From an uncultured Bacteroidota bacterium (GTDB taxonomy: Bacteria; Bacteroidota; Bacteroidia; Flavobacteriales; Flavobacteriaceae), in NCBI GenBank assembly GCA_902583445.1, contig CACHVZ010000003.1, forward strand, positions 1 through 64,000: a stretch of DNA of 64,000 nucleotides. Direction: 5' to 3'. Position 1 is the first letter of the stretch, and every line of letters begins with the position of its first letter. The position numbers and the translations under genes were made by a program. Below, piece after piece: positions 1-9,800 of this stretch. A model generated the notes under the pieces. The model was not told where the DNA came from. It searched no databases and was given only the letters and a program-made list of their open reading frames with translations.

Positions 1-836
1 ATAACACCTGAAGCATTGAGCTTTAGGGGTATATATTGTCTTGTAGCCATACCAGGAGATTGAGATCCAGGTACAGAGTTTCTTCTTGCATATTGAACTG
101 GTATTTGTCTAACAGCCATAACTAATAGTATAGATAATATAATAATGACTAACCATACTGCAAGCTCAATAACTACCATTATTAGACCACCATTACTTTC
201 TGAAACTCTTGAAACTAAGTTTTGGGTAAAAGAGAGTGGTAAAGTAGCTACTATTCCAACAGTAATAAGAAGTGATATTCCATTTCCAATCCCTTTGTCT
301 GTTATTTTTTCACCTAGCCACATGGCAAAAATTGTACCAGTAACTAGAATAATTATTGATGAAAGAACAAACATCGGTGTTCTGCCAAAAATAAATGCAC
401 TCTCTGGAACACCAAGTGCACTTAATCCATATAAATATGCAGGTGCTTGAACAACACATATAAAAATTGTTAACCATCTGGTAATTTGTGTAATTTTTTT
501 TCTACCACTCTCTCCTTCTTTCTGAAGTTTTTGAAGATATGGAAGAGCTACACCCATTAATTGAACAACAATAGCTGCTGAAATGTATGGCATAATACCA
601 AGTGCAAATATGGATGCATTTGCGAATGCACCACCAGTAAATGCATTTAAAATACCTAGTAATCCTCCACCATCAGATCTTGTTGAAAGATCAGACAGAG
701 CAAGGGAATCAACACCAGGAAGCACAACCTGCGCACCTAATCTGTAGACCAATAGCAAACCTAAAGTGAAAAGAATTCTATCTCTTAACTCCTTAATTCC
801 ATATATGTTTTTTATTATGTCTACTAATTTATTCAC
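1..836 (-). CDS. secY: SecY, protein translocase channel subunit (partial, C-terminus outside window)
   Basis: SecY is the inner-membrane channel of the general Sec secretion pathway. The visible part is about 278 residues from the N-terminus, out of roughly 440 in the family. It contains the N-terminal helix region, the plug-associated segment reading ASIFALGIMPYISAAIVV, and the loop with RRNSVPGSQ followed by YIPLKLNASGV at the cut edge. No ATG fits: the start is a GTG at 834-836 giving VNKLVDIIKNIYG, which leaves one base after the rplO stop. It is the distal gene of the spc part of the ribosomal operon, as in most bacteria. Identity is certain; the remainder lies left of position 1. Confidence 0.95.
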   Translation of the reverse strand, partial: MNKLVDIIKNIYGIKELRDRILFTLGLLLVYRLGAQVVLPGVDSLALSDLSTRSDGGGLLGILNAFTGGAFANASIFALGIMPYISAAIVVQLMGVALPYLQKLQKEGESGRKKITQITRWLTIFICVVQAPAYLYGLSALGVPESAFIFGRTPMFVLSSIIILVTGTIFAMWLGEKITDKGIGNGISLLITVGIVATLPLSFTQNLVSRVSESNGGLIMVVIELAVWLVIIILSILLVMAVRQIPVQYARRNSVPGSQSPGMATRQYIPLKLNASGV

Positions 837-837
837 T

Positions 838-1290
838 TTATATTTTAGTTATTTTACCACCAGCTTTTTCAATTAACTTTTCAGCTGATGCAGAAAATTT
901 ATGAGCAGCAACATTTACAGAAACATCAATTTTTCCTCTGCCAAGAACTTTAACAAGATCACCTTTTTTAGCAATTCTTAACTCAATCATTTTTTCAAAG
1001 GTTAAATCTTTTTTAATTTTTTTATCTTCAACTAAAGTCTGTATATCATCTACATTAATGGTTTTATATTCAATTCTATTAATGTTGTTGAAACCAAACT
1101 TTGGAATCCTTCTTTGAAGTGGCATCTGCCCACCTTCAAAACCAATTTTTCTAGAATAACCAGATCTTGATTGAGCACCTTTATGACCTTTTGTCGAGGT
1201 ACCACCTTTTCCAGAACCTTGACCTCTACCAAGCCTTTTACCACTTGTCTTATTCGAACCTTTAGCAGGCTGTAAATTATTTAAGCTCAT
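838..1290 (-). CDS. rplO: Ribosomal protein L15 (uL15)
   Basis: L15 is a late-assembly 50S protein with a long basic N-terminal arm that threads into 23S rRNA. The arm is visible as KRLGRGQGSGKGGTSTKGHK at about residues 18-37, followed by a compact C-terminal domain ending in ALxxKAGGKI-like sequence. At 150 aa it has the normal length. It sits between rpmD and secY with a two-base gap to the former and a one-base gap to the latter, so it is certainly co-transcribed. Confidence 0.97.
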   Translation of the reverse strand: MSLNNLQPAKGSNKTSGKRLGRGQGSGKGGTSTKGHKGAQSRSGYSRKIGFEGGQMPLQRRIPKFGFNNINRIEYKTINVDDIQTLVEDKKIKKDLTFEKMIELRIAKKGDLVKVLGRGKIDVSVNVAAHKFSASAEKLIEKAGGKITKI

Positions 1291-1292
1291 AA

Positions 1293-1481
1293 TTATTTGT
1301 TTACAGAATTAATCTCTACAAGATGTTTAACTTTATCAATCATACCAGAAATTGATGGACTTAACTCATGTTCAACTTCCATTCCAATTTTTCTTAAACC
1401 TAAAGCTCTAAGAGTTCTCTTTTGAGACTCTAGTCTTTTGATCGTACTTCTTACTTGTTTAATTCTAACTTTCATGCTCAT
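1293..1481 (-). CDS. rpmD: Ribosomal protein L30 (uL30)
   Basis: Small 50S protein of about 60 aa with the family core [19 protein letters not shown]. Two ATG codons are possible: 1481 (MSMKVRI), whose ATG overlaps the rpsE stop as ATGA, and 1475 (MKVRI). The overlap favours the upstream one by translational coupling, but the family alignment would accept either. Confidence 0.95.
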   Translation of the reverse strand: MSMKVRIKQVRSTIKRLESQKRTLRALGLRKIGMEVEHELSPSISGMIDKVKHLVEINSVNK

Positions 1482-2002
1482 CCTTTAAATACTTTGTCAA
1501 GAGAAATGCCTCTTTGTTTTGAAATCATTAATGGACTTCTTAAATTAAGTAGTGCGTCAAAAGTAGCTTTTACAACATTATGTGGATTTGAAGATCCCTG
1601 AGATTTAGAAAGTACATTTTGAACACCAACAGCTTCTAAAACTGTTCTAACTGCACCTCCAGCAATTACCCCTGTACCTTCAGTTGCAGGCTTAATAAAT
1701 ACTTTAGCACCTCCAAATTTACCTTTTTGCTCATGTGGAAGCGTTCCATTATCAATTGGAATCCTTACTAAATTTTTCTTTGCATCTTCAACAGCTTTAG
1801 AAATTGCAATTGTAACTTCTTTTGCTTTTCCAAGACCATGTCCAACAACACCATTTTCATCACCCACTACAACAATAGCAGAGAAACCAAAAGCTCTACC
1901 ACCTTTAGTCACCTTAGTTACTCTTTGAATACCTACAAGCCTATCTTTAAGATCTAATCCAGCAGGTTTTACAAGTTCGACGTTTTTATAATTTTTATAC
2001 AT
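1478..2002 (-). CDS. rpsE: Ribosomal protein S5 (uS5)
   Basis: S5 is a 30S protein at the mRNA entry side that affects decoding fidelity. The protein is 174 aa. The N-terminal double-stranded-RNA-binding fold is at about residues 20-85, with [23 protein letters not shown], and the C-terminal domain contains [18 protein letters not shown]. The stop TGA lies inside the rpmD start (ATGA). No unusual residues were noticed in the regions where resistance or ambiguity mutations occur. Confidence 0.97.
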   Translation of the reverse strand: MYKNYKNVELVKPAGLDLKDRLVGIQRVTKVTKGGRAFGFSAIVVVGDENGVVGHGLGKAKEVTIAISKAVEDAKKNLVRIPIDNGTLPHEQKGKFGGAKVFIKPATEGTGVIAGGAVRTVLEAVGVQNVLSKSQGSSNPHNVVKATFDALLNLRSPLMISKQRGISLDKVFKG

Positions 2003-2004
2003 AA

Positions 2005-2364
2005 TTAAAATTTAAGTCCACCTTCCCTTGCACCTTCAGCAAGTGATTTAACTCTACCATGATAAAGGTAACCACCTCTATCAAATTTTATTTTTTCAAT
2101 ACCTTTTTTGACAGCTTTTTCAGCAAGAATCTTTCCGACATTAAATGAAACTTCCATGTTAGTCTTTAATTTTAAATCAGTAATAGACTTGTCACGAGAA
2201 GAAGATTGAATCAAGGTCTTTCCACTAACATCATCGATTAACTGGCAATAAATTTCTTTGTTACTTCTGAACACAGATAATCTAGGAGAATCTGATGTGC
2301 CTGAAATAACTTTCTTTATTCTTTGTCTAATTCTATTTCTTCTATATGTTTTAGTATTTCCCAT
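2005..2364 (-). CDS. rplR: Ribosomal protein L18 (uL18)
   Basis: L18 binds 5S rRNA and helps build the central protuberance. The 119-aa product shows the basic N-terminus ([16 protein letters not shown]), the [17 protein letters not shown] core and the C-terminal [21 protein letters not shown] signature. It is separated from rplF by one base and from rpsE by two. Confidence 0.97.
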   Translation of the reverse strand: MGNTKTYRRNRIRQRIKKVISGTSDSPRLSVFRSNKEIYCQLIDDVSGKTLIQSSSRDKSITDLKLKTNMEVSFNVGKILAEKAVKKGIEKIKFDRGGYLYHGRVKSLAEGAREGGLKF

Positions 2365-2365
2365 A

Positions 2366-2908
2366 TTAAGCTGATTTACCTGCTTTTCTCCTTATTTGCT
2401 CACCCACGAACTTAATTCCTTTTCCTTTGTAAGGCTCTGGCTTTCTAAAAGAACGAATTTTAGCAGCAACATGACCTACTAGTTGCTTGTCCATTGATGT
2501 AAGTTTAATAATTGGATTTTGTCCTTTTTCATTAATAGCTTCGACTTTAACCTCTGGAGCTATATCCAATACAATCGTGTGAGAGAATCCCAATGAAAGA
2601 TCTAATTTTTGACCAGAATTGCTTGCTCTGTATCCAACCCCAACTAGTTCAAGTTCTTTAGTAAAACCTTCTGAAACTCCTAATACCATATTTGAAACTA
2701 ATGATCTGTATAATCCGTGCTTTGATTTGTGATCCTTAGATTCAGAATTTCTTTTTACTAGAATTGTATTATCTGATATGTCAAAACTAACTCCATCAAA
2801 AGCTTGAGACATTTCACCATTTTTACCATTAACAGTAATAACATTATTATTAACGTTTACTGAAACACCTTCTGGAATACTTATTGGATTATTTCCTATT
2901 CTTGACAT
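2366..2908 (-). CDS. rplF: Ribosomal protein L6 (uL6)
   Basis: L6 sits at the factor-binding side of the 50S subunit near the sarcin-ricin loop. The 180-aa protein has the two duplicated alpha/beta domains of the family. The second carries the conserved [21 protein letters not shown] segment at about residues 154-175. The start [15 protein letters not shown] is canonical. Confidence 0.97.
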   Translation of the reverse strand: MSRIGNNPISIPEGVSVNVNNNVITVNGKNGEMSQAFDGVSFDISDNTILVKRNSESKDHKSKHGLYRSLVSNMVLGVSEGFTKELELVGVGYRASNSGQKLDLSLGFSHTIVLDIAPEVKVEAINEKGQNPIIKLTSMDKQLVGHVAAKIRSFRKPEPYKGKGIKFVGEQIRRKAGKSA

Positions 2909-2918
2909 AACTTATTTT

Positions 2919-3320
2919 TTAAAATACATAACAGATTAATTCACCACCAATATTCTGGCTTGCAGCTTGCTTCCCTGTCATAACACCTTTAGATGTAGAA
3001 ACTATTGATATTCCCAAACCATTTAAAATTCTTGGGAATTCTTGGGAGTTTGAGTACTTTCTTAAACCAGGTTTACTAATTCTTTGAATTTCTTTAATTA
3101 CAGGCTCTTTAGAAGTTGAATCATACTTCAAAGCAATTTTTATACTGCCTTGGTTGTTTTTTGTTTCCTCAAACTTATAACTAAGAATATAACCTTGATC
3201 AAAAAGTATTTTTGTGATATCCTTCTTGATATTAGATGAAGGTATGTCAACAACTTTATGACCTGCCATGCTGGCATTTCTAATTCTAGTTAAATAATCT
3301 GCAATAGTGTCTGTATACAT
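2919..3320 (-). CDS. rpsH: Ribosomal protein S8 (uS8)
   Basis: S8 is a primary 16S rRNA binder in the central domain. The product has the typical start MYTDTIADYLTRIRNA and the C-terminal signature ISIVSTSKGVMTGKQA with a terminal GGELICYVF. At 133 aa the length is normal. In well-studied bacteria S8 represses its own spc operon, but no mimic of its rRNA site was sought here. Confidence 0.97.
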   Translation of the reverse strand: MYTDTIADYLTRIRNASMAGHKVVDIPSSNIKKDITKILFDQGYILSYKFEETKNNQGSIKIALKYDSTSKEPVIKEIQRISKPGLRKYSNSQEFPRILNGLGISIVSTSKGVMTGKQAASQNIGGELICYVF

Positions 3321-3330
3321 AATCTTTAAT

Positions 3331-3600
3331 TTACCAACTTGCTTTAGTTACTCCTGGGATTAAACCTTTATTAGCCATTTCTCTAAACATAACTCTAGAA
3401 ATCCCAAATTGCCTTATATATCCTTTTGGTCTCCCAGTAAGTTTACATCGGTTATGTAATCTAATTGGTGACGCATTTTTAGGAAGTTTTTGAAGACCAA
3501 CATAATCTTTTGCATCTTTTAATGCTTGCCTTTTTGCAGCATATTTTGCAACTATACGTTGTCTTTTTCTTTCCCTAGCTTTCATTGATTCTTTTGCCAT
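3331..3600 (-). CDS. rpsN: Ribosomal protein S14 (uS14), zinc-independent long form
   Basis: S14 is a late-assembling 30S head protein. The 89-aa sequence is the long C-minus form: it has only one cysteine (in [15 protein letters not shown]) rather than the CxxC pairs of the 61-aa zinc form. The C-terminal [22 protein letters not shown]-type ending is complete. It lies between rplE and rpsH, the usual spc order. Confidence 0.96.
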   Translation of the reverse strand: MAKESMKARERKRQRIVAKYAAKRQALKDAKDYVGLQKLPKNASPIRLHNRCKLTGRPKGYIRQFGISRVMFREMANKGLIPGVTKASW

Positions 3601-3605
3601 AATTC

Positions 3606-4154
3606 TTATTTTTTAAATGGTAATCCTAAATCTGTTAATAATGCTTGAGCCTCTTTGTCAGAGTTTGTACTTGTTACAAAAGTTATATCCATACCTGCAA
3701 TATTATTTACTTTATCGATATTTATCTCAGGGAATATAATTTGTTCTCTAATTCCAAGATTGTAATTTCCTCTCCCGTCAAATCCTTTTGGATTTATACC
3801 TTGGAAATCTCTAACCCTAGGAAGAGCAATCGTAATAAGCCTATCAAGAAATTCATACATTCTCTCACCTCTTAATGTTACTTTAGCTCCAATTGGAGAC
3901 CCTTTACGTAGTTTAAATGACGCAACATCCTTCTTTGACAGAGTTGCAATAGCTTTTTGACCTGAGATAAGTGTTAATTCCTCAACAGCATGATCTACAA
4001 GTTTTTTATCACTAACTGCAGCACCAACTCCTCTAGAAATAACAATTTTTTCTAAAACTGGAACCTGCATTATATTATCCAACTGAAGTTTGTCTTTTAA
4101 TTCATTAACAATCTTGTTAGAGTAATCTTCTTTAAGTCTTGGTGTGTAGCTCAT
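3606..4154 (-). CDS. rplE: Ribosomal protein L5 (uL5)
   Basis: L5 binds 5S rRNA and contacts P-site tRNA and the 30S head. The 182-aa product begins [17 protein letters not shown] and contains the family segments [20 protein letters not shown] and [21 protein letters not shown]. It is co-transcribed with rplX two bases upstream and rpsN downstream. Confidence 0.97.
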   Translation of the reverse strand: MSYTPRLKEDYSNKIVNELKDKLQLDNIMQVPVLEKIVISRGVGAAVSDKKLVDHAVEELTLISGQKAIATLSKKDVASFKLRKGSPIGAKVTLRGERMYEFLDRLITIALPRVRDFQGINPKGFDGRGNYNLGIREQIIFPEINIDKVNNIAGMDITFVTSTNSDKEAQALLTDLGLPFKK

Positions 4155-4156
4155 TT

Positions 4157-4477
4157 TTAGATTATTTCTTTAGATTTTTTAGATATTCTAACTTTTTTTC
4201 CATCCTCAACTTTGTAACCTACCCTAGTTTTCTCACCATCCTTAGTCATTAATGATAAATTAGAAATATTAATAGGTAGCTGTTTCTCAACTATGCCACC
4301 TTTAGGATTCTCAGAGTTTGGCTTAGTATGTCTTTTAACTGTATTAACGCCTTCGACAATTGCTTTATTTGAGTTATAAAGAATTTTAAGGACTGTACCT
4401 TTCGCTCCTTTATTCTCTCCGGCAATAACTAATACTTGATCTCCTTTTTTAATTTTTATTTTATTCATCACATTCAA
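4157..4477 (-). CDS. rplX: Ribosomal protein L24 (uL24)
   Basis: L24 is an assembly initiator at the 5' end of 23S rRNA. A KOW motif is visible near the start ([21 protein letters not shown]), followed by [21 protein letters not shown]. The predicted start MNVMNKIKI has a second ATG three codons in; either would give a functional-length protein of 103-106 aa. Confidence 0.96.
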   Translation of the reverse strand: MNVMNKIKIKKGDQVLVIAGENKGAKGTVLKILYNSNKAIVEGVNTVKRHTKPNSENPKGGIVEKQLPINISNLSLMTKDGEKTRVGYKVEDGKKVRISKKSKEII

Positions 4478-4479
4478 TA

Positions 4480-4848
4480 TTATAAAACTTCAGGTGCAAG
4501 AGATACTATTTTCATAAATTGCTTATCTCTTAATTCTCTAGCCACAGGACCGAATACTCTTGTTCCTCTCATCTCTCCTGTTTGAGATAATAAAACACAA
4601 GCATTTTCATCAAATCTAATATAAGATCCATCATTTCTTCTAACTTCTTTTTTTGTTCTAACAACCACTGCAATTGAAACTTGACCTTTCTTTACAGTAC
4701 CATTAGGAGTTGCATCTTTAACAGTTACAACAATTTTATCACCTAATCTGGCATACCTTCTTTTTGTTCCACCTAAAACTCTTATAGTTAGAACTTCTTT
4801 TGCTCCAGTATTATCTGCTACCTTAAGTCTTGATTCTTGTTGTACCAT
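4480..4848 (-). CDS. rplN: Ribosomal protein L14 (uL14)
   Basis: L14 is a 50S protein at the subunit interface and the first gene of the spc half of the cluster. The 122 residues start [18 protein letters not shown] and carry the [16 protein letters not shown] and [13 protein letters not shown] signatures. The gap of one base from rpsQ shows there is no separate promoter between the S10 and spc halves here. Confidence 0.97.
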   Translation of the reverse strand: MVQQESRLKVADNTGAKEVLTIRVLGGTKRRYARLGDKIVVTVKDATPNGTVKKGQVSIAVVVRTKKEVRRNDGSYIRFDENACVLLSQTGEMRGTRVFGPVARELRDKQFMKIVSLAPEVL

Positions 4849-4849
4849 T

Positions 4850-5107
4850 TTATTTTGCTCTTTCTATTATTTCTACAATTCTCCACTTTTTTGTCTTACT
4901 CATTGGTCTAGTCTCCATAATTTTTACAGTATCTCCTTCATTACAGTCATTCTTTTCATCGTGTGCAACATACTTTTTGGTTTTTAAGACAAACTTTCCA
5001 TAGACAGGATGCTTTACTTTTTTAACCTCTGAAACAATAACAGACTTATCCATTTTATCAGATGAAACAATTCCAATTCTTTCTTTTCTTAAACTTCTAG
5101 TTGACAT
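4850..5107 (-). CDS. rpsQ: Ribosomal protein S17 (uS17)
   Basis: S17 is a primary binder of the 16S 5' domain. The 85-aa OB-fold protein contains [16 protein letters not shown] and the signature [21 protein letters not shown]. It directly abuts rpmC with no intervening base, so the two are probably translationally coupled. Confidence 0.96.
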   Translation of the reverse strand: MSTRSLRKERIGIVSSDKMDKSVIVSEVKKVKHPVYGKFVLKTKKYVAHDEKNDCNEGDTVKIMETRPMSKTKKWRIVEIIERAK

Positions 5108-5299
5108 TTAATCTTGTTTTTTTTCGTTTAATATTGTTTTTAACATAGCTATTTGCCTTCTTAACGTTTTAATTTCAAGAGGATTTTCAATAGTTTGAAC
5201 TGAGTTGTTAAACTTAAGTTGTGATAATTTTTTTGATGTATCAGTCAACTTTTCGTTTAACTCGTCAATGGTCATATTTCTAATTTCAGTTATTTTCAT
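5108..5299 (-). CDS. rpmC: Ribosomal protein L29 (uL29)
   Basis: L29 is a small helical-hairpin protein near the 50S exit tunnel. The 63 residues fit the family: MKITEIRNMTIDELNEKL start, central KLSQLKFNNSVQTIENPLE and a C-terminal RRQIAMLKTILNEK helix. It is in the usual rplP-rpmC-rpsQ order. Confidence 0.95.
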   Translation of the reverse strand: MKITEIRNMTIDELNEKLTDTSKKLSQLKFNNSVQTIENPLEIKTLRRQIAMLKTILNEKKQD

Positions 5300-5301
5300 A
5301 A

Positions 5302-5721
5302 TTATCCTTCAAAATCTCTTGCTACTATAAACTTAGTTGTAACAGGTAACTTTTGTGCAGCTAACCTTAATGCCTCTTTAGCAACTGCAATTGGTACACC
5401 AGAAACTTCAAAAAGAATTCTTCCTGGCTTTACAACTGCAACAAAATATTCAGGAGCACCTTTACCTTTACCCATTCTAACCTCAAGAGGTTTTTTTGTA
5501 ATTGGTTTATCTGGAAAAATTTTAATCCACAGCATACCTTCTCTTTTCATATACCTCGTAGCTGCAATCCTAGCTGCCTCTATCTGTCTTGAAGTTAAAA
5601 ACTTAGACTCTAAAGATTTAATTCCAAACATACCATTAGATAGTCTATGTCCTCTTTGGGACAAACCTTTCATACGGCCTTTCTGGGCTTTTCTGTATTT
5701 AGTTCTTTTAGGTGTTAACAT
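5302..5721 (-). CDS. rplP: Ribosomal protein L16 (uL16)
   Basis: L16 helps position A-site tRNA and is a late 50S assembly protein. The 139-aa product has [19 protein letters not shown] at its N-terminus and the family sites [20 protein letters not shown] and [10 protein letters not shown]. It is complete, with a six-base gap from rpsC. Confidence 0.97.
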   Translation of the reverse strand: MLTPKRTKYRKAQKGRMKGLSQRGHRLSNGMFGIKSLESKFLTSRQIEAARIAATRYMKREGMLWIKIFPDKPITKKPLEVRMGKGKGAPEYFVAVVKPGRILFEVSGVPIAVAKEALRLAAQKLPVTTKFIVARDFEG

Positions 5722-5727
5722 ATCTAA

Positions 5728-6438
5728 TTAACTTTTTCTTTCTCTTTGTCTATTATTCTTCTTAGCATTACCAGAAGACTTTTTCATTCCAACTAATGGA
5801 GATAATTCTCTTTTACCATATACTTCACCTTTCATTATCCAAACCTTAATTCCAAGTCTACCATATGTTGTATGAGCTTCAACTATTGCATAGTCAATAT
5901 CTGCCCTAAAAGTAGAAAGTGGAATTCGACCTTCTTTATATGATTCTGACCTAGCCATTTCTGCACCATTGAGTCTTCCTGAAATTTGTATTTTAATACC
6001 TTCAGCATTCATCCTCATTGCTGCTGCAATAGCCATTTTTATTGCTCTTCGATAGGAAATTCTATTCTCTATCTGTCTTGCAATACTGTTACCTACAAGG
6101 AAGGAGTCTAATTCAGGCCTTTTAATTTCATGTATGTTAAGCTGAATGTCTTTTGAGGTAATCTTTTTTAATTCCTCTTTTAGTTTATCAACTTCTTGAC
6201 CACCTTTACCAATTATAATTCCAGGTCTAGCTGTAGTAATAGTAATGATAATTAACTTAAGTGTTCTTTCAATTATTATGCTTGAAACACTAGCACGTGA
6301 AAGTCTTGCATAAATATACTTTCTAATCTTATCATCTTCTGCAAGCTTATCTCCATAATCTCTTCCACCATACCAGTTAGAATCCCAGCCTCTGATAATA
6401 CCTAATCTATTTCCTATTGGATTTGTTTTTTGTCCCAT
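5728..6438 (-). CDS. rpsC: Ribosomal protein S3 (uS3)
   Basis: S3 lines the mRNA entry channel of the 30S subunit. A type II KH domain with the GxxG loop ([20 protein letters not shown]) is at about residues 70-90. The C-terminal domain has [21 protein letters not shown], followed by a basic tail rich in K, N and R. At 236 aa it matches Bacteroidota S3 length. It directly abuts rplV. Confidence 0.97.
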   Translation of the reverse strand: MGQKTNPIGNRLGIIRGWDSNWYGGRDYGDKLAEDDKIRKYIYARLSRASVSSIIIERTLKLIIITITTARPGIIIGKGGQEVDKLKEELKKITSKDIQLNIHEIKRPELDSFLVGNSIARQIENRISYRRAIKMAIAAAMRMNAEGIKIQISGRLNGAEMARSESYKEGRIPLSTFRADIDYAIVEAHTTYGRLGIKVWIMKGEVYGKRELSPLVGMKKSSGNAKKNNRQRERKS

Positions 6439-6840
6439 TTAATTTATTGTTTTTGATGAAAGTATTAATGTTACATGATTAGATCTTTTTCTAATTCTAT
6501 GAGCTCTGCCCTGAGGAGCTGTTCTTATTCTTTTAAGCATACCTGCACTATCAACTCTTATCTCTTTAACAAATAACTGAGCCGAGTCTATATCATCATT
6601 TTCATTCTTAGATTGCCAATTAGAAATTGCTGAAACTAGAAGCTTTTCTAATCTTCTTGAAGCCTCCTTAGGACTAAATTTTAAAATGGATAGTGCGCTT
6701 GAGATATCTTCACCTCTAATTTGATCAGCAACTAATCGCATCTTTCTTGGAGAAGTAGGGCAATTATTAAGTTTAGCAAATGCTAAATCTTTCTTTGCTT
6801 CTTTTATTTTCTCAGCGGTATTTCTTTTTCTTGAACCCAT
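6439..6840 (-). CDS. rplV: Ribosomal protein L22 (uL22)
   Basis: L22 has a beta-hairpin that lines the peptide exit tunnel. The 133-aa protein has an N-terminal basic extension ([20 protein letters not shown]) before the family core [18 protein letters not shown], and the C-terminal hairpin [20 protein letters not shown]. Its start codon shares one base with the end of rpsS. Confidence 0.97.
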   Translation of the reverse strand: MGSRKRNTAEKIKEAKKDLAFAKLNNCPTSPRKMRLVADQIRGEDISSALSILKFSPKEASRRLEKLLVSAISNWQSKNENDDIDSAQLFVKEIRVDSAGMLKRIRTAPQGRAHRIRKRSNHVTLILSSKTIN

Positions 6841-7106
6841 TATCTTTTATTTCCAGAGTGTCCTCTAAACAATCTTGTTGGAGAAAACTCTCCTAGTTTA
6901 TGACCAACCATATTTTCTGTTATATAAACAGGAATAAATTGTCTACCATTATGAACAGCAATAGTCTGTCCGACAAAGTCAGGAATAATCATAGAAGATC
7001 TTGACCATGTTTTAATAACAGTTTTTTTATTATCCTCTAAATTCTTATTTACCTTCTTTAGAAGGCTAAGATGTACATATGGTCCTTTTTTTAATGATCT
7101 AGACAT
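6840..7106 (-). CDS. rpsS: Ribosomal protein S19 (uS19)
   Basis: S19 is a 30S head protein that contacts the 50S central protuberance. The 88 residues begin [19 protein letters not shown] and include the signature [20 protein letters not shown] followed by [14 protein letters not shown]. Its last base overlaps the rplV start. Confidence 0.97.
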   Translation of the reverse strand: MSRSLKKGPYVHLSLLKKVNKNLEDNKKTVIKTWSRSSMIIPDFVGQTIAVHNGRQFIPVYITENMVGHKLGEFSPTRLFRGHSGNKR

Positions 7107-7112
7107 ATTTTT

Positions 7113-7937
7113 TTATTTTTTTCTTCTTTCAATTATAAATTTAGAAGATGCTTTCTTCTTCGATCTTGTTCTATATCCTTTTGCAGGAATACCTTTTTTA
7201 GACCTAGGATGACCACCGGATGCTTTTCCTTCACCTCCACCCATTGGATGGTCAACAGGGTTCATAGCAACAGGTCTAGTTCTTGGTCTAATACCCAACC
7301 ATCTCTTTCTACCTGCTTTTCCTGATGATATTAACTGATTGTCTGAATTAGATACAGCGCCTATAGTGGCATAACATGTATTTAATATCATCCTTGTCTC
7401 TCCAGAAGGCAACTTGATTGTAACATACTTACCGTCTTTTGCCATTAACTGGGCAAATGATCCAGCACTTCTAGAAATGCTAGCACCTTTCCCTGGATTA
7501 AGCTCTATACATGAAATTATTGTACCTAGAGGAATTTTACTTACAGGCATTGCGTTACCAATTTCAGGTGTTGCTTTATCACCAGAAATAACACTTTGCC
7601 CAACTTTTAAACCATTTTGAGCAATAATATATCTCTTCTCACCATCTTTATATTCTAATAAAGAAATAAATGCAGTTCTATTAGGATCATATTCAATAGA
7701 TTTAACTTCAGCAGTTACATCAAACTTATCTCTTTTGAAATCAATAATTCTGTATCTTCTTTTATGACCACCACCACGGTACTTACTTGTCATTTTACCA
7801 TGGTTATTTCTACCACCAGTTCTCTTTTTTGTAGTTAATAAGGACTTTTCAGGCTTATCAGTTGTGATGGCATCAAATCCATTTACAATTCTGAATCTCT
7901 GCGAGGGTGTTACTGGTTTTAATTTTCTTACAGGCAT
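7113..7937 (-). CDS. rplB: Ribosomal protein L2 (uL2)
   Basis: L2 is a conserved 50S core protein needed for subunit joining and peptidyl-transferase centre assembly. The 274-aa product carries the C-terminal signature [20 protein letters not shown], which includes the conserved histidine that approaches the catalytic centre, and a basic tail of K/R clusters. Full length and unremarkable. Confidence 0.98.
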   Translation of the reverse strand: MPVRKLKPVTPSQRFRIVNGFDAITTDKPEKSLLTTKKRTGGRNNHGKMTSKYRGGGHKRRYRIIDFKRDKFDVTAEVKSIEYDPNRTAFISLLEYKDGEKRYIIAQNGLKVGQSVISGDKATPEIGNAMPVSKIPLGTIISCIELNPGKGASISRSAGSFAQLMAKDGKYVTIKLPSGETRMILNTCYATIGAVSNSDNQLISSGKAGRKRWLGIRPRTRPVAMNPVDHPMGGGEGKASGGHPRSKKGIPAKGYRTRSKKKASSKFIIERRKK

Positions 7938-7939
7938 AA

Positions 7940-8230
7940 TTATAGATTAGCGAAGAAGTCAATTCTATCTCCTTCAGATATTTTTACTACCGCTTTCTTG
8001 TATGAACCTTTCTTACTATTTTGAATACCTCTTTTGGTATATCTAGTTCTAGACTCTGCTCCATATATCATGGTTCTTACTTTCTTTACTGAAACTCCAT
8101 AAGAAGATTCAACTGCTTTTTTAATTTCAACTTTATTAGCATTCTTAGACACAAGAAAAGTATAAGTATTTCTTAGTTCACTCTCGTTAGTTGCTTTTTC
8201 AGTTAATATTGGTTTTATAAGTATATCCAT
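7940..8230 (-). CDS. rplW: Ribosomal protein L23 (uL23)
   Basis: L23 surrounds the exit tunnel and docks trigger factor and SRP. The 96-aa protein begins [18 protein letters not shown] and has the family core [19 protein letters not shown]. It is in standard order between rplD and rplB. Confidence 0.96.
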   Translation of the reverse strand: MDILIKPILTEKATNESELRNTYTFLVSKNANKVEIKKAVESSYGVSVKKVRTMIYGAESRTRYTKRGIQNSKKGSYKKAVVKISEGDRIDFFANL

Positions 8231-8238
8231 AATATAAT

Positions 8239-8865
8239 TTATTTCAAGGTTGATTCTATTCCTTCAACCGCACTTTCTAAAATCAAGATGTTATTTGCAT
8301 CAGTAATTTCATAAGTGTTTAATTCTGAGTTAATTATAACTTTAGAATTTTTAATGTTTCTTGATGATAAATAAATGTTATTGCTAAGTTCATTTATTAC
8401 CAATAATGTCTTTTTTGATTCTAATCCAAATGCTTTGATAATTTTCAAATAATCAGAAGTTCTTGGATTTGACAGCTTGAAATCCTCTAATATTAATATC
8501 TCATTATTTTTTGCCTTATAGGCTAATGCAGATTTTCTAGCAAGCTTTTTTACCTTTTTATTTATTTTTTGATCATAAGATCTAGGTCTTGGACCAAATA
8601 TTGTACCACCTCCTCTAAATAATGGGTTTTTAATACTTCCAGCCCTAGCAGTACCTGTACCTTTTTGCTTTTTTATCTTTCTAGTACTACCTGCAATCTC
8701 AGCTCTTTCCTTTGACTTATGAAGACCTTTTCTATTGTTTGCAAGATATTGTTTAACATCAAGATAAATAGCATGATCATTTGGCTCAATACCAAATATA
8801 GCTTTATTAAGCTTAATTTTTTTATCAGTTTCTTTACCCTTTATGTTATGTACTTTAAGCTCCAT
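8239..8865 (-). CDS. rplD: Ribosomal protein L4 (uL4)
   Basis: L4 forms part of the exit-tunnel constriction through its extended loop, visible as KIKKQKGTGTARAGSIKNP then LFRGGGTIFGPRPRSY at about residues 64-100. The protein is 208 aa. Its start ATG shares a base with the rplC stop region at 8865. In enterobacteria L4 regulates the S10 operon, but no leader evidence was seen here because rpsJ directly follows fusA. Confidence 0.97.
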   Translation of the reverse strand: MELKVHNIKGKETDKKIKLNKAIFGIEPNDHAIYLDVKQYLANNRKGLHKSKERAEIAGSTRKIKKQKGTGTARAGSIKNPLFRGGGTIFGPRPRSYDQKINKKVKKLARKSALAYKAKNNEILILEDFKLSNPRTSDYLKIIKAFGLESKKTLLVINELSNNIYLSSRNIKNSKVIINSELNTYEITDANNILILESAVEGIESTLK

Positions 8866-9479
8866 TATTTTCTAACTGTTATATATGAATTGTTGTGACC
8901 AGGAACACTTCCTTTTACAATTAAAATATTATCCTCCGACATTACTTTAACAACTTTTAAATTCAATACCTTAACTTTTGAATTTCCCGTTTGACCAGCC
9001 ATTCTCATTCCTTTAAATACTCTTGAAGGATCAGAACCAGCACCAATAGAACCTGGAGCTCTCATCCTGTTATGCTGCCCATGTGTTGAATCACCTACAC
9101 CAGCAAATCCGTGTCTTTTAACAACACCTTGAAAACCTTTACCCTTTGTTATACCAGAAATATCTACAAATTCTCCTTCAACAAAATGATCAACAGTTAT
9201 CTTATCTCCCAATTTATAGTCACCATTGAATCCCTTGAACTCGACAAGTTTGTTCATAGGTTTAGATTTGCTTTTCTTGAAGTGACCTTCATATGACTTG
9301 GTAGTATTTTTAATTTTTTCATCAAATCCAAGCTGAAAAGAAGAATAGCCATCTTTATCATCAGTTTTAATCTGGGTAATAGTACAAGGTCCTACCTGAA
9401 GTATAGTACAAGGAATGTTCTTACCACTCTCGTCGTAAATACTAGTCATTCCTATTTTTTTTCCAATTATACCTGACAT
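8865..9479 (-). CDS. rplC: Ribosomal protein L3 (uL3)
   Basis: L3 is an early assembly protein whose loop reaches the peptidyl-transferase centre. The loop signature is clear: [30 protein letters not shown] and [11 protein letters not shown] at about residues 115-165. At 204 aa the length is typical of Bacteroidota L3. Confidence 0.97.
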   Translation of the reverse strand: MSGIIGKKIGMTSIYDESGKNIPCTILQVGPCTITQIKTDDKDGYSSFQLGFDEKIKNTTKSYEGHFKKSKSKPMNKLVEFKGFNGDYKLGDKITVDHFVEGEFVDISGITKGKGFQGVVKRHGFAGVGDSTHGQHNRMRAPGSIGAGSDPSRVFKGMRMAGQTGNSKVKVLNLKVVKVMSEDNILIVKGSVPGHNNSYITVRK

Positions 9480-9484
9480 ACTGA

Positions 9485-9790
9485 TTACACTTTAATTTCA
9501 ACTTCAACTCCACTAGGTAGCTCTAACTTCATTAGAGCATCAACAGTTTTTGATGAAGAACTATATATATCTAATAGCCTTTTATAAGAACACAGTTTAA
9601 ATTGCTCTCTTGATTTTTTATTTACATGAGGAGATCTAAGAACGGTAAAAATCTTTTTGTGAGTTGGAAGAGGTATAGGGCCAGTAACAATAGCACCTGT
9701 ATTCTTAACCGTCTTCACAATCTTGTCAGCAGACTTGTCAACTAAGTTGTAGTCGTAAGATTTTAATTTTATTCTAATTTTCTGACTCAT
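9485..9790 (-). CDS. rpsJ: Ribosomal protein S10 (uS10, NusE)
   Basis: S10 is a 30S head protein and, as NusE, a partner of NusB/NusG in transcription antitermination. The 101-aa product has the core [20 protein letters not shown] and the loop [20 protein letters not shown]. It lies 10 bases after fusA in the transcript, so the str and S10 units are fused here without a visible promoter. Confidence 0.97.
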   Translation of the reverse strand: MSQKIRIKLKSYDYNLVDKSADKIVKTVKNTGAIVTGPIPLPTHKKIFTVLRSPHVNKKSREQFKLCSYKRLLDIYSSSSKTVDALMKLELPSGVEVEIKV

Positions 9791-9800
9791 AATTTATTTT

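Noticed and set aside
145-450. Plus-strand frame of 101 codons at the left edge
   Set aside because: Antisense to secY, whose minus-strand translation matches SecY over the full stretch.
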